Source: Clostridium sp. MB40-C1
Lineage (GTDB): Bacteria; Bacillota; Clostridia; Clostridiales; Clostridiaceae
DNA length: 64,000 nucleotides
NCBI RefSeq assembly: GCF_030913655.1
Contig: NZ_CP133189.1
Span: forward strand, 496,001 to 560,000
Reading direction: 5' to 3'
In this document: in pieces, positions 46,569-55,644 of the stretch
Numbering within the stretch: position 1 is the stretch's first letter
How the letters are laid out: each line of letters begins with the position of its first letter
Notes under the pieces: model-generated
Database searches by the model: none
Told to the model about the DNA's origin: nothing
What the model saw: the letters and a program-made list of their open reading frames with translations, nothing else
Program-made: the position numbers and the translations under genes

Positions 46569-48251
46569 ATGATATATTTTTATAAGGGAATCAATTTAAA
46601 TGAGGGGATATTTATAGTAATAAATAATAGAGATTTTTATATAATCAAACAATCTGATGGTACTGTGTGGAATTTTTGTTTTGATGAAAAGCTTGGATTG
46701 TTTTATAGAATTTTAATAGATAATAGATGGTCAGAAAGTACTGTAATTAGTAAAAACAGCAGTAATAATTTTTCTGTAGTACTATTTCCAAACGATAGTA
46801 TTTATGTTTTATATCAGAATTTAGATAATAATATAATTTTGAGCGCATATAATAGTGATCAGCAATGGAAAGAAAAACAAATTCTTCAGAATACTAAAAA
46901 GGATATGCTGGAAATTTATTTTAAAGCAATATTAAATGAAAATAGAATGCATATTTTATACAGCATATCAAATAATAAAACCCAGGTAGCTACATTCTTT
47001 CACCAGATAGTTGATGAGAATATCAATTTATCCCAGCCTAAAGTTATAGATACTGTAAATGTCTATGGAAGCAGACCTTTTATTATTAATGCTTCTAAAG
47101 AAAATAGTATTTTAATTATGTATCAAAAATCTATGGACAAATATCAACTTGGTTATAGAGAGCTAAAAAATGATGCTTGGTCTAATTTTCATATTATAGA
47201 AAAGAACTCATATCCTTATTCAGACTACTCTCTACTATGGTTTAAAGAAACTATTTATTTCATATATATAAGAGACAATAAAAATAGTAAAGTATTAGTT
47301 TATTGTAATGGAAAATATCCTAGGTTTAATCGTAATGAACTATTTGAAAGTATAAACATAGACTCTTGTTTATTATTTATACTAAAAGATAATATTTGGA
47401 TTAATTGGATAGATAAAAATAATGTATATAGTTCTTTCTCTATAAATAATGGTAAAAAATTCAGTATGCCTCCTCACTATGAAGTGATAGATTTTAAGGA
47501 AGCTATAAAAGCTAATTATATATCAAATTTAAATGTAGATAAGGAATCTATTATAATAGATGAAGTTTATATTGAAAATAAAGATAAGTTGAATTATATA
47601 ATGCTTTCTAATATATATCCATATATATTCACTAGTTCTAAAAATAACATAGATAAAAAATATAATAGTTATTGGGTTTATATTAAAGATTATATGAGTA
47701 AAGCTTATGAACAAATATCAAATTTTGAAAAATTGATTAAACAAAAAGAAAGATTAATTTCACAGCTTAAATTCAGTTTGGAAGATGAAAAATCACAAAT
47801 AGGTATGTATGAAAGTAAATATAATATTATTCAAAAAAAATATGATGAATGTGAGAAAGGTAAAGAATTAATGCTAGATAACATAAATTCTCTTCAGGAA
47901 AACCTAATGGAGAAAGATAAAAAAATTAATGAGTTAGAAGATATAAACTTGGAAAAAGAAAGCCAGGTTATTTCCTTAAATAAAAAAATAGATGAACTTG
48001 AAAAAAGTATACATTCTTTAAAAGAAGAATTTTTGAACCACAAAGACAAAGTTTCTCAATTAGAGGATATTAATTCTATTAAAGAGAATGAAATAGGTTT
48101 TCTTAGAAACAATATAGAATTGCAAAACAGTAAAATTGTTAGGTTTGAAGAGGAATCAGAGAATTTAAAGAAACACATAGATAATTTAGAGTTTGAACTG
48201 AAATCCGCTAATACATCAATATTTAAAAAAATATTTGGTAATAACAACTAA
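46569..48251 (+). CDS. Large protein with beta-propeller-like repeats and C-terminal coiled coil
   Basis: The protein has 560 residues and no recognised family name. The N-terminal roughly 350 residues consist of repeated strands of the type W-x-N / I-x-I-L-Y-x / G-x-RPFII, resembling sialidase-type propeller blades (DSIYVLYQNLDNNIILSAY, RMHILYSISNNKTQVATFF). Residues about 380-545 form a long heptad coiled coil, ending in a basic tip (IFKKIFGNNN). The convergent gene at 48498-49931 encodes the same architecture. ATG 46569 has no ribosome site, whereas GAGGGG stands 6 bases before an in-frame ATA at 46614, which would align with the paralogue's start. No signal peptide. A spore or cell-surface role is inferred from neighbours. 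Confidence 0.7.
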   Translation: MIYFYKGINLNEGIFIVINNRDFYIIKQSDGTVWNFCFDEKLGLFYRILIDNRWSESTVISKNSSNNFSVVLFPNDSIYVLYQNLDNNIILSAYNSDQQWKEKQILQNTKKDMLEIYFKAILNENRMHILYSISNNKTQVATFFHQIVDENINLSQPKVIDTVNVYGSRPFIINASKENSILIMYQKSMDKYQLGYRELKNDAWSNFHIIEKNSYPYSDYSLLWFKETIYFIYIRDNKNSKVLVYCNGKYPRFNRNELFESINIDSCLLFILKDNIWINWIDKNNVYSSFSINNGKKFSMPPHYEVIDFKEAIKANYISNLNVDKESIIIDEVYIENKDKLNYIMLSNIYPYIFTSSKNNIDKKYNSYWVYIKDYMSKAYEQISNFEKLIKQKERLISQLKFSLEDEKSQIGMYESKYNIIQKKYDECEKGKELMLDNINSLQENLMEKDKKINELEDINLEKESQVISLNKKIDELEKSIHSLKEEFLNHKDKVSQLEDINSIKENEIGFLRNNIELQNSKIVRFEEESENLKKHIDNLEFELKSANTSIFKKIFGNNN

Positions 48252-48253
48252 AA

Positions 48254-48432
48254 AGGAAATTGTATGATTTCAAAATGGTATAAGGAAATACAAGTTTTAT
48301 TGTTTACTGCTTCGAAAAATTCTCTTCTAAGGGTCATAATAAGCTTAGAATATAATGAAGAGAAATTTTAAGGCGCTGTTCACAATGAAACTTGTATTTT
48401 ATATTTGAAATTATACTAACTTAATAATTCCC
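48254..48432. repeat. Diverged family 1 palindrome between the two convergent paralogues
   Basis: ACAAGTTTTATTGTTTACTG on the left and AATGAAACTTGT on the right match the inner arms of the element at 20985-21174. The central CTTCGAAAA and AGAAATTTTAAGG segments are also retained. Confidence 0.6.
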
Positions 48433-48497
48433 GAGAACATATTCTAAAATAAATGAGCTTTTGAAACCTTAATTTTACATAGTTAATAATTTTATAT

Positions 48498-49931
48498 TTA
48501 TTTCTTTAATAAGTTATATAAATTTTTTATGGTAGTTTCTTTTTCTTCAATTATTTTTAATAAAGATTGGATATTATTATTTTTAGTCATTAAATTATCA
48601 TTGATTTTTGATTTTAGATTATGAATCTCCATTTCATAAGAAATTATATCATTAGTTAATTTTTGTTCACTTTTCAATTTATCTGACTTTAGTTTCTCTA
48701 TCGTTGATTCACAATCACTTAGATCATTTTTTAATAAATTTATTTGAGATAAAAGGTATGAATTCATAGAATTGATTTTATCAATAGTTTTATTTTTTTC
48801 ACGGATTGTTTCTTCATAATTTGTTTTTGAAAGTGAAGATGAGTTAAAATGTAAATTATTGTTATTACTAGGTAATTTGTAAATAGGTGAGTTTATATTA
48901 TTTAACTTGTAAGGAGTATTCAATTTATGAGGATTCTCTAATTTGTGTTGAATTAAAGAGTATATATGGTCAATACAATAGGTATACATATTGTTAATTT
49001 TAAAATTAGGGTTAGCTGGGATAGTATATATATATGCGTAGGTTCCTTTATTATTTTCATTAGTATTTAAAGTGTATTCTTTACTCCAGTGAGTAAGGGT
49101 ATCTGAAAATTTATAAACTATATTATTACCATGGATCCACATGATATAAGTATAATTTTCTTTATAAAAAATTAATGGTTTAAATGAGTTTAAGGCGTTA
49201 TTAGAAATAACTATATCTTTAGACCAAGTAGAATTAGAATTGTTGAAATCTTTATATTTTATTAGGGTTTCAATATTTTTATTTATTGATTTATTATAAG
49301 AAATTATTCCTATATTATGAGGATTTATGAAAAAATTTAAGCTGTTTGCATTTTCAATAGAGATGTTTTTATCAAAATCCTGCCACGAGTTAGAATTTAA
49401 ATTAAATTTTTTTATTGTATACTTATGCCTATAATAATCATTACAATAAAGTAGATATATATTATTCTCATTAGTGTCTAAAAAATAAGGACATATATAT
49501 TTTGGACAATTTATTTCAATCATTTTTTCATCAAGACAATTATTATTATAAAAATAGTAATGGCATAAAAGAGATTTGTTTTTATACAAGTTACTTGTTT
49601 TATAAAATATATGTATGTTTCCTTCAATAGCTTTTATATCCAATGTATCTGGAAAAAAGTTATCTTTAATAGTAACTATATTAAAATGTTTAGCACTATA
49701 AGAATATACTGTATAGTTAAGAATTCCATCACAAGTTATATATATCAAATGTACATTTCCTTTTTTATCAACATCTAAAGCATAATTCATTATATCTTCT
49801 TTTAGAATAAATTCTTTTACTTTTTTACCTTGAATGAATTTTTCAGAAGCTAGTTTTTTATTATCAATATAAAATTTTGATAATTCATTTTCAGAAGTCT
49901 TAATAAGGTAAGTTCTTTTATTAGATAACAC
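48498..49931 (-). CDS. Paralogous beta-propeller-like / coiled-coil protein
   Basis: The 477-residue protein has the same layout as the convergent 46569-48251 product. About 320 residues of repeated blade-like strands come first (GNVHLIYITCDGILNYTVY, GNIHIFYKTS, NNIYLLYCND). An Asn/Leu/Pro-rich linker follows (HKLENPHKLNTPYKLNN), then a C-terminal coiled coil (about 375-477). The openings align (MLSNKRTYLIK against VINNRDFYIIK). It contains seven or so cysteines and no signal peptide. ATG 49931 lacks a clear ribosome site: GAGGTG is about 6 bases upstream of the preceding codons. A palindrome (CACACTA / TAGTGTG, 50013-50045) lies in the divergent region. Function unknown. Confidence 0.75.
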   Translation of the reverse strand: MLSNKRTYLIKTSENELSKFYIDNKKLASEKFIQGKKVKEFILKEDIMNYALDVDKKGNVHLIYITCDGILNYTVYSYSAKHFNIVTIKDNFFPDTLDIKAIEGNIHIFYKTSNLYKNKSLLCHYYFYNNNCLDEKMIEINCPKYICPYFLDTNENNIYLLYCNDYYRHKYTIKKFNLNSNSWQDFDKNISIENANSLNFFINPHNIGIISYNKSINKNIETLIKYKDFNNSNSTWSKDIVISNNALNSFKPLIFYKENYTYIMWIHGNNIVYKFSDTLTHWSKEYTLNTNENNKGTYAYIYTIPANPNFKINNMYTYCIDHIYSLIQHKLENPHKLNTPYKLNNINSPIYKLPSNNNNLHFNSSSLSKTNYEETIREKNKTIDKINSMNSYLLSQINLLKNDLSDCESTIEKLKSDKLKSEQKLTNDIISYEMEIHNLKSKINDNLMTKNNNIQSLLKIIEEKETTIKNLYNLLKK

Positions 49932-50012
49932 AAATTTTCACCTCAAATACATAATAATACTTCTTCTATAATTTATGAAACATAAGATTAAATTATTATA
50001 GTATATTTTTGT

Positions 50013-50045
50013 CACACTACACTATTTTTCATATTATATAGTGTG
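50013..50045. promoter_or_regulatory. Palindrome in the divergent intergenic region
   Basis: CACACTA and TAGTGTG, flanked by T5 and A5, lie between the divergent coiled-coil and glycosyltransferase genes. It could be an operator or a weak terminator. Degenerate CTGGTTACTGG-type repeats fill 50058-50185. Confidence 0.35.
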
Positions 50046-50197
50046 AAAAAATTACTATTAGTTGTCAGATACCAGCAACCAGATTTTAGTTACGGGCAAT
50101 AGCTATGTTTACAGGCATTTGAATTTTTTATAAAACAGGAAATCCTCTAACACTGGTTATTGAAAATTGGTTACTGGTTACTAAAACAAGGGGGTAT

Positions 50198-52282
50198 ATG
50201 ATATTGGGAAATAAAAAGAAAATAGTTTTTTTTGTTTTACCAGGATTAGGTAGTTTTATTAATGATATAATCAATTTTCTGTCTGAAGATTATGATACAA
50301 AAAAAATAATTGTTACTCATTATAATCAAGTTGATGAGGGGATGGAATGGGCAGATATTTGTTGGTTCGAATGGTGTGATCCACTTATTATTTATGGAAG
50401 CAATCTTGATATAGCTAAAGAAAAAAAGATTATATGCAGACTCCATAGTTATGAAAGCTTTACAGACAGTATATACAAGGTTAATTGGGATAATGTAGAT
50501 AAATTAATATTTGTAGCTAATAGTATAAGAGATATTGTGTTAAGCAAAATCAATCTTAATGAAGAAAAAACCATAGTAATTCCAAATGGAGTTGATTTAG
50601 ATAGATACACTTTTAAAAACAGAGAGGATGGATTTAATATAGCCTTTATAGGATATATTGATTTTAAAAAAGGTCCTATGCTTTTATGTCAAACATTTAA
50701 AAAAATTTTTGATAAGGATAATAGGTATAAGCTTTATATTGCAGGAAAATTTAATGAAGAAAGATATTTATTATATTTTAATCAGATGATAAGAGAAATG
50801 GGGCTTGAAAATAATGTTATATTTGATGGGTGGCAAAGTGATATTAATAAATGGCTTGAAGACAAGAATTATATACTATGTACAAGTGTTCTTGAATCAC
50901 AAAATATGAGCGTTATGCAAGCAATGAGTAAAGGGATTAAACCGATTATTCATAATTTTGTTGGAGCAAAAGAAATTTATCCTAAAGAATATGTTTGGAA
51001 CTCAATAGATGAGGCTGTAAATATGATTAATGATGGAGAGTATTCTTCAATAGAATATAGGAATTTTGTAGAAAGTAAATTTCAATTAACCAAAACAAAT
51101 TATAGAATTCTTAAAGAAGTTATAGAAGAAGAAAAAGCACAGGCTAGTAATTCAGACTACAAAGTCATTAAAAATAGTATAGAAGAAAAAAATGAAGATA
51201 TGAATATTGAGTATGAAATTGATATGTATAATAGAGAAAAAAATGAGGTAGAAGGAGAATTAGTTTACAAACACAGTAATAATAAGGAAAAGATAACAGT
51301 TGTTACACCTATGTATAATGCTAGCGGATTTTTAGAAAATCTTTTTAGCTGTATAAGTAAGCAAACTGTTTCAGCTAATATAGAGTGGATATTAGTAGAT
51401 GATGGTTCTAAAGATGATAGTTTACAGAAATCTATTAAACTAGAATCTAAGTACAAAGATTTAATAGGATCAATAAAAATATATAAAATGAAGAAAAATT
51501 TTGGAGCTACTTCTGCATTATACTTTGGATTTCAAAACTCTTCTACAGATTATGTGGCTTGGATAAGTGCAGATGACTTATATGTAGATGAAGATAAGTT
51601 GGAAAAAGATATAGAACTCTTAAGTAGTAATAATTATGATGTAGTTTTTTCAAATAAAATGATGGTAGGAGAGAATTTAAAAAATGCTGAATTATTAATT
51701 ATGAACAAAGATATTTCTGATTTTATAACATCTAAGGATGCTATAAGAAAACTAGCTTATTTAACTTATTTTAATCCTATAAATGGAAGTAGCCTTGTTT
51801 TTAGTAAAAAAGCTTATGAAAAATGTGGTGGTTTTGATAAAGAACTAATTAATGTTGATGGAGATTGGGATTTGTTAAGTAGAGCTTTTTTATGTAATCT
51901 AAGATTTGTTTATGATGATAGGCGGGTATTTAATGCATCTCATATAGAACAAATTTCAAAAAATAAAAAAAAGATGCTAGTAGGTTCAAGTATAACAAGA
52001 TTGAGAGTTTTGAATATACTGAAAGATAGGGGTAAATTAGATGAATTTTTGTCTAATATTATAAATTATAAATTTATGAATGGTAATGTCCTAATGATAA
52101 GACCTATATTTAGTTATTTTTTAATTCAATCTTATGGTCAAGAAGTTACTACTAAATATAGCAACTTTATAAATGAGGTTGAAACTACTTTTGGTAAAAA
52201 TAACTTAGAAGAAATATTAAATATTTCTAAAAAGCTTATGGACAGTCAAGCTTTTAGAAAATTTAAGAGCTTTATAAAATAA
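50198..52282 (+). CDS. Bifunctional glycosyltransferase (GT4 plus GT2 domains)
   Basis: The 694-residue protein has two sugar-transfer modules. The N-terminal GT-B type (about 1-310) shows FVLPGLGSFINDII, VIPNGVDLDRY and the C-terminal donor site LESQNMSVMQAMSKGIKPI. The C-terminal GT-A, family 2 type (about 363-600) shows ITVVTPMYNASGFLENLF, VDDGSKDDS and ISADDLY as the metal-binding DxD-like motif. A charged linker joins them. No membrane helices, so it acts in the cytoplasm. ATG 50198 is only 3 bases from AAGGGGG; TTG 50204 is an equally likely start. It is followed 31 bp later by nucleotide-sugar genes; likely product is a short glycan on a surface protein. Confidence 0.88.
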   Translation: MILGNKKKIVFFVLPGLGSFINDIINFLSEDYDTKKIIVTHYNQVDEGMEWADICWFEWCDPLIIYGSNLDIAKEKKIICRLHSYESFTDSIYKVNWDNVDKLIFVANSIRDIVLSKINLNEEKTIVIPNGVDLDRYTFKNREDGFNIAFIGYIDFKKGPMLLCQTFKKIFDKDNRYKLYIAGKFNEERYLLYFNQMIREMGLENNVIFDGWQSDINKWLEDKNYILCTSVLESQNMSVMQAMSKGIKPIIHNFVGAKEIYPKEYVWNSIDEAVNMINDGEYSSIEYRNFVESKFQLTKTNYRILKEVIEEEKAQASNSDYKVIKNSIEEKNEDMNIEYEIDMYNREKNEVEGELVYKHSNNKEKITVVTPMYNASGFLENLFSCISKQTVSANIEWILVDDGSKDDSLQKSIKLESKYKDLIGSIKIYKMKKNFGATSALYFGFQNSSTDYVAWISADDLYVDEDKLEKDIELLSSNNYDVVFSNKMMVGENLKNAELLIMNKDISDFITSKDAIRKLAYLTYFNPINGSSLVFSKKAYEKCGGFDKELINVDGDWDLLSRAFLCNLRFVYDDRRVFNASHIEQISKNKKKMLVGSSITRLRVLNILKDRGKLDEFLSNIINYKFMNGNVLMIRPIFSYFLIQSYGQEVTTKYSNFINEVETTFGKNNLEEILNISKKLMDSQAFRKFKSFIK

Positions 52283-52313
52283 TTTGATTTTATAAAATTA
52301 GGAGATGATAAAT

Positions 52314-53279
52314 TTGAAGGATATTATTTTAGTTACAGGTGGTTTGGGTTTTATAGGAAAAAAGCTTGTAGAAAAATTAAAACTTGAATATAAGGATTAC
52401 AAGGTAGTTGTTTTAGACCAATATATAAGAGATTATGATGACTATATAAGATCTGACATTATTGATTTTGGCGAACTATATTCAAATATAAAAAGAATGA
52501 ATGGGGATATAAAGTGTATAATACACGCAGCTAGTGAAGTTGGTAGAATAAATGGAGAAGAACATCCATGGAAAATGATTGATTCATCAGTAAAAGGAAC
52601 TTTAAATCTTATAAATATTGCATTAGAAAACAATTCTAAATTTATATATTTTAGTACTTCTGAAGTTTATGGTGATATTTTTGATGAAAAAGAAGTTGTA
52701 GAGGAAGATATGTTAAAGGTAAGTCCTCTTACATTGAATAATGTTTATGCAATGAGCAAGTTGTTCGGTGAAAGTCTAGTGAGACATTATGTAAAAAATT
52801 ATGGATTGAAGGGGCTATCTATAAGGCCATTTATGGTTTATGGATCAGGAGTATATTCATCAAAATATAAATCTGCCTTGGATATTTTTATATGGAATCT
52901 GATAAATAAAAGAGAAATCACAGTAGATGACAATTGTATTAGATCTTGGTGTCATGTAGATGACTTTGTTAATGGGCTTTTATTAGTAATTAAAAATCAT
53001 GATTTTAACAAAAATGTTTATGAAGCCTACAATATAGGAAATAACAAAGAGTATAAAACTATAGAAGAAACTGCTTATTTTATTGCAAAAGAATTAGGAA
53101 CTGATATTAATTTAATTAGGAAACAACAATTTGATGGGAAATTTAAATCTCAGAGTAAATATTTCAATACAGAAAAATTAGATAAATTTGGTTTTAAACC
53201 AGAGGTGAGTATTGAGCAAGGTATAAGTGAAATGATAGAGTGGTATAAGTCGGTTAAAGGTATGGAAGAGAAAAAATGA
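52314..53279 (+). CDS. NAD-dependent epimerase/dehydratase (nucleotide-sugar SDR)
   Basis: The 321-residue extended short-chain dehydrogenase has the NAD motif TGGLGFIG near residues 8-15, catalytic Ser-Thr in FSTSEVYGD, and YxxxK in YAMSKLFGE (Tyr and Lys present). Substrate is likely a UDP- or dTDP-sugar. TTG 52314 is chosen since AGGAG is 9 bases upstream; ATG 52305 directly abuts the ribosome site. It overlaps the next epimerase gene by 4 bp (ATGA), so the pair is coupled. Confidence 0.87.
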   Translation: MKDIILVTGGLGFIGKKLVEKLKLEYKDYKVVVLDQYIRDYDDYIRSDIIDFGELYSNIKRMNGDIKCIIHAASEVGRINGEEHPWKMIDSSVKGTLNLINIALENNSKFIYFSTSEVYGDIFDEKEVVEEDMLKVSPLTLNNVYAMSKLFGESLVRHYVKNYGLKGLSIRPFMVYGSGVYSSKYKSALDIFIWNLINKREITVDDNCIRSWCHVDDFVNGLLLVIKNHDFNKNVYEAYNIGNNKEYKTIEETAYFIAKELGTDINLIRKQQFDGKFKSQSKYFNTEKLDKFGFKPEVSIEQGISEMIEWYKSVKGMEEKK

Positions 53280-54157
53280 TTGCTGTAATAGGATCTAGTG
53301 GTTTTATAGGTAAAAATATTCAATTAGTGTTAAAACAACTCTATAGAGAAAAATGCTCAGAGTTTATTATGGTGTATTTTAATAATTATGATCAAATTGA
53401 TAATTGTTTTAAGAAAATCAGATTTCAAGAATTTATTAATGACTCTAGATTATACAATGAAATAGAAACTATTATAATTACTTCGGGTAACAGTAATAGA
53501 AATATAAATAGTTGTGATTTCAATACAGTTTTAAAAAAAGATACAGAATATATATTAGAGTTGAAAGATAAATTTGATTCTAATTTAGTTCTTCTATCTA
53601 GTGGAGCTGTTTATGATGGCAAATCAGGTAAAGTAAGTGAAAAAACACATATTATGCCTAATAGCTTGTATGGAATGTGTAAATATAATTCAGAAGTGGT
53701 TGCTAAATATGTTATAGATGAGTTAAGTAATAAAAAACTAATTATTTACAGACTAATGTACGCTTATGGAAAGTTTGAAAAAAATAATAGACTTTTTCCA
53801 TTGATAGCTTTAAAAATTAAATCAGGAAAAGTATTTAATGTAAATGGATATAATAACTATTTAAATCCACTAAGTGGAGAATTTGTAGCAAGAGTTTTTA
53901 TAGAAACAGCATTAAAAATAAACGATTTTCCTAAATTTGATATCATTAATTTAGCTAGTTCAAAGAAATTTAAATTAGTGAAGATACTAGAAATAATGAA
54001 AAAGCAAAAGGGATTAAGATATAGATTAGTTTCTGAAGAACCCTGTCTTAAATATATCTTATCAACTGATAAATTAGAACACTATCTAAATAAATTAGAT
54101 ATAGATGAAGAAGATATAGAAAAAAATATAATTAAGTATATAGATGATTTATTTTAA
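53276..54157 (+). CDS. NAD-dependent epimerase/dehydratase-like protein
   Basis: The 293-residue SDR protein has the nucleotide-binding GSSGFIGKN at about 6-14 and the catalytic YGMCKYN, with LLSSGAVYDG supplying the Ser. The sequence diverges from its upstream neighbour. It probably acts on the same sugar route, for example as a 4-keto-sugar reductase. ATG 53276 overlaps the preceding stop, with GGAAGAG upstream. A hairpin covering its last codon and beyond (54157-54192) follows. Confidence 0.83.
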   Translation: MIAVIGSSGFIGKNIQLVLKQLYREKCSEFIMVYFNNYDQIDNCFKKIRFQEFINDSRLYNEIETIIITSGNSNRNINSCDFNTVLKKDTEYILELKDKFDSNLVLLSSGAVYDGKSGKVSEKTHIMPNSLYGMCKYNSEVVAKYVIDELSNKKLIIYRLMYAYGKFEKNNRLFPLIALKIKSGKVFNVNGYNNYLNPLSGEFVARVFIETALKINDFPKFDIINLASSKKFKLVKILEIMKKQKGLRYRLVSEEPCLKYILSTDKLEHYLNKLDIDEEDIEKNIIKYIDDLF

Positions 54158-54192
54158 GAAATGGCTATATTTTTTAAAATATAGCCATTTCT
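54157..54192 (+). terminator. Hairpin after the second epimerase
   Basis: AGAAATGGCTATA pairs with TATAGCCATTTCT, with T6 and A4 in the loop region. No T-run follows, so it may be an mRNA stabiliser rather than a full terminator. Confidence 0.5.
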
Positions 54193-54222
54193 ATCCTAAA
54201 AATAAGAGGAGTGTTACAGCAT

Positions 54223-55539
54223 ATGGCTAATAAGGATATTTTAATAGAGCGAATAGAAAATAAGAGTGCTGTTATAGGGGTTATAGGTTTGGGATACGTT
54301 GGACTACCTCTTGCAGTTGAAAATGCTAAATTTGGATATGAAGTTATAGGATTTGATATTCAATCAAAAAAAGTGAAGATGGTAAATGAATGTCACAATT
54401 ATATAGGAGATATAATAGATTCTGATTTAGAAAAGGTAGTTAAAGATGGAAAACTTAGAGCAACTACAAATTTTGATTTTGTATCTGATGTAGATATTGT
54501 ATTAATCTGTGTACCAACTCCATTAGACCAATACCAACAGCCAGATATAAGTTATGTGAAAAAATCCACAGAAGCTGTCTCACAGCACCTTCATAAAGGT
54601 ATGTTAGTAGTGCTTGAAAGTACTACTTATCCAGGTACGACAGAAGAATTATTATTACCAATTCTTGAAAAGGAATCTGGTTTAAAATGTGGTGAAGATT
54701 TTTATCTAGTATTTTCTCCAGAGAGAGTAGATCCAGGGAATACAGTGTACAAAACTAAAAACACACCTAAAGTAGTAGGGGGAGTTGGAAAAGATAGTAC
54801 CACAATAGCTGCTGTATTATATAGAAATGTCTTAGATGGACAAGTGTTCGAAGTATCTAGTCCAGCAGTAGCAGAAATGGAAAAGATTTTAGAAAACACT
54901 TATAGAAATATAAATATTGGATTAATAAATGAAATGGCTATTATTTGCAACAAAATGAATATAAATATATGGGAAGTTATAGAGGCAGCAAAAACAAAGC
55001 CTTATGGTTTTCAGGTATTTTATCCTGGACCAGGATTAGGGGGACATTGCATACCTTTAGATCCTTACTATTTAACATGGAAAGCAAGAGAGTATGGATA
55101 TCATACTAGATTAATAGAAACTTCTGGTGAAATAAATAATTTTATGCCTCAGTATATATTACAAAGATCCTCTAAAATCTTAAATAGGTTTAAAAAGCCA
55201 CTAAAGGATTCAAAAATTCTAATATTGGGGGTAGCTTATAAAAAAGATATAGATGATTATAGAGAGAGTCCTGCACTTAGAGTTATAGAAGCATTTGAGA
55301 AAGAAGGGGCAGATATTAAATTTAATGATCCTTATATATCAAATTTAAAGTATAAGTCCAAAGAATATAGTGGAATACAATTGACAGAAAAGCTTCTAAA
55401 ATTAGCAGATCTAGTTATCATTATTACAGATCACACAATATACAATTATGATTTTATACAACAAAATTCCCAATTTATATTTGATACTAGAAATGCAATG
55501 AAAAATGTAACCAATAAAGAAAATATAGAGATTTTATAG
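54223..55539 (+). CDS. UDP-N-acetylhexosamine 6-dehydrogenase (WbpA/WecC type)
   Basis: The 438-residue nucleotide-sugar dehydrogenase makes a UDP-uronic acid by two-step NAD oxidation. The Rossmann motif GLGYVGLP is at 22-29. The catalytic Cys276 is in GPGLGGHCIPLDPYYLTWKA, whose GGHCIPxDP form is typical of UDP-GlcNAc or UDP-ManNAc dehydrogenases rather than UDP-glucose dehydrogenase (GGxCxxKD). The C-terminal domain begins with ILGVAYKKDIDDYRESPAL. ATG 54223 is 11 bases after GAGGAG; an in-frame GTG at 54211 overlaps the site. It supplies an acidic amino-sugar to the nearby glycosyltransferases. Confidence 0.92.
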   Translation: MANKDILIERIENKSAVIGVIGLGYVGLPLAVENAKFGYEVIGFDIQSKKVKMVNECHNYIGDIIDSDLEKVVKDGKLRATTNFDFVSDVDIVLICVPTPLDQYQQPDISYVKKSTEAVSQHLHKGMLVVLESTTYPGTTEELLLPILEKESGLKCGEDFYLVFSPERVDPGNTVYKTKNTPKVVGGVGKDSTTIAAVLYRNVLDGQVFEVSSPAVAEMEKILENTYRNINIGLINEMAIICNKMNINIWEVIEAAKTKPYGFQVFYPGPGLGGHCIPLDPYYLTWKAREYGYHTRLIETSGEINNFMPQYILQRSSKILNRFKKPLKDSKILILGVAYKKDIDDYRESPALRVIEAFEKEGADIKFNDPYISNLKYKSKEYSGIQLTEKLLKLADLVIIITDHTIYNYDFIQQNSQFIFDTRNAMKNVTNKENIEIL

Positions 55540-55644
55540 AAATAAATAAACTTGTCCGAATTTGGTAGCACTTAATAAACTTTCTTCATATTATGTAATG
55601 AAGCTTTGAAAAAGTTTCAATTTTAAAATAGGAAGTGACTAGCT

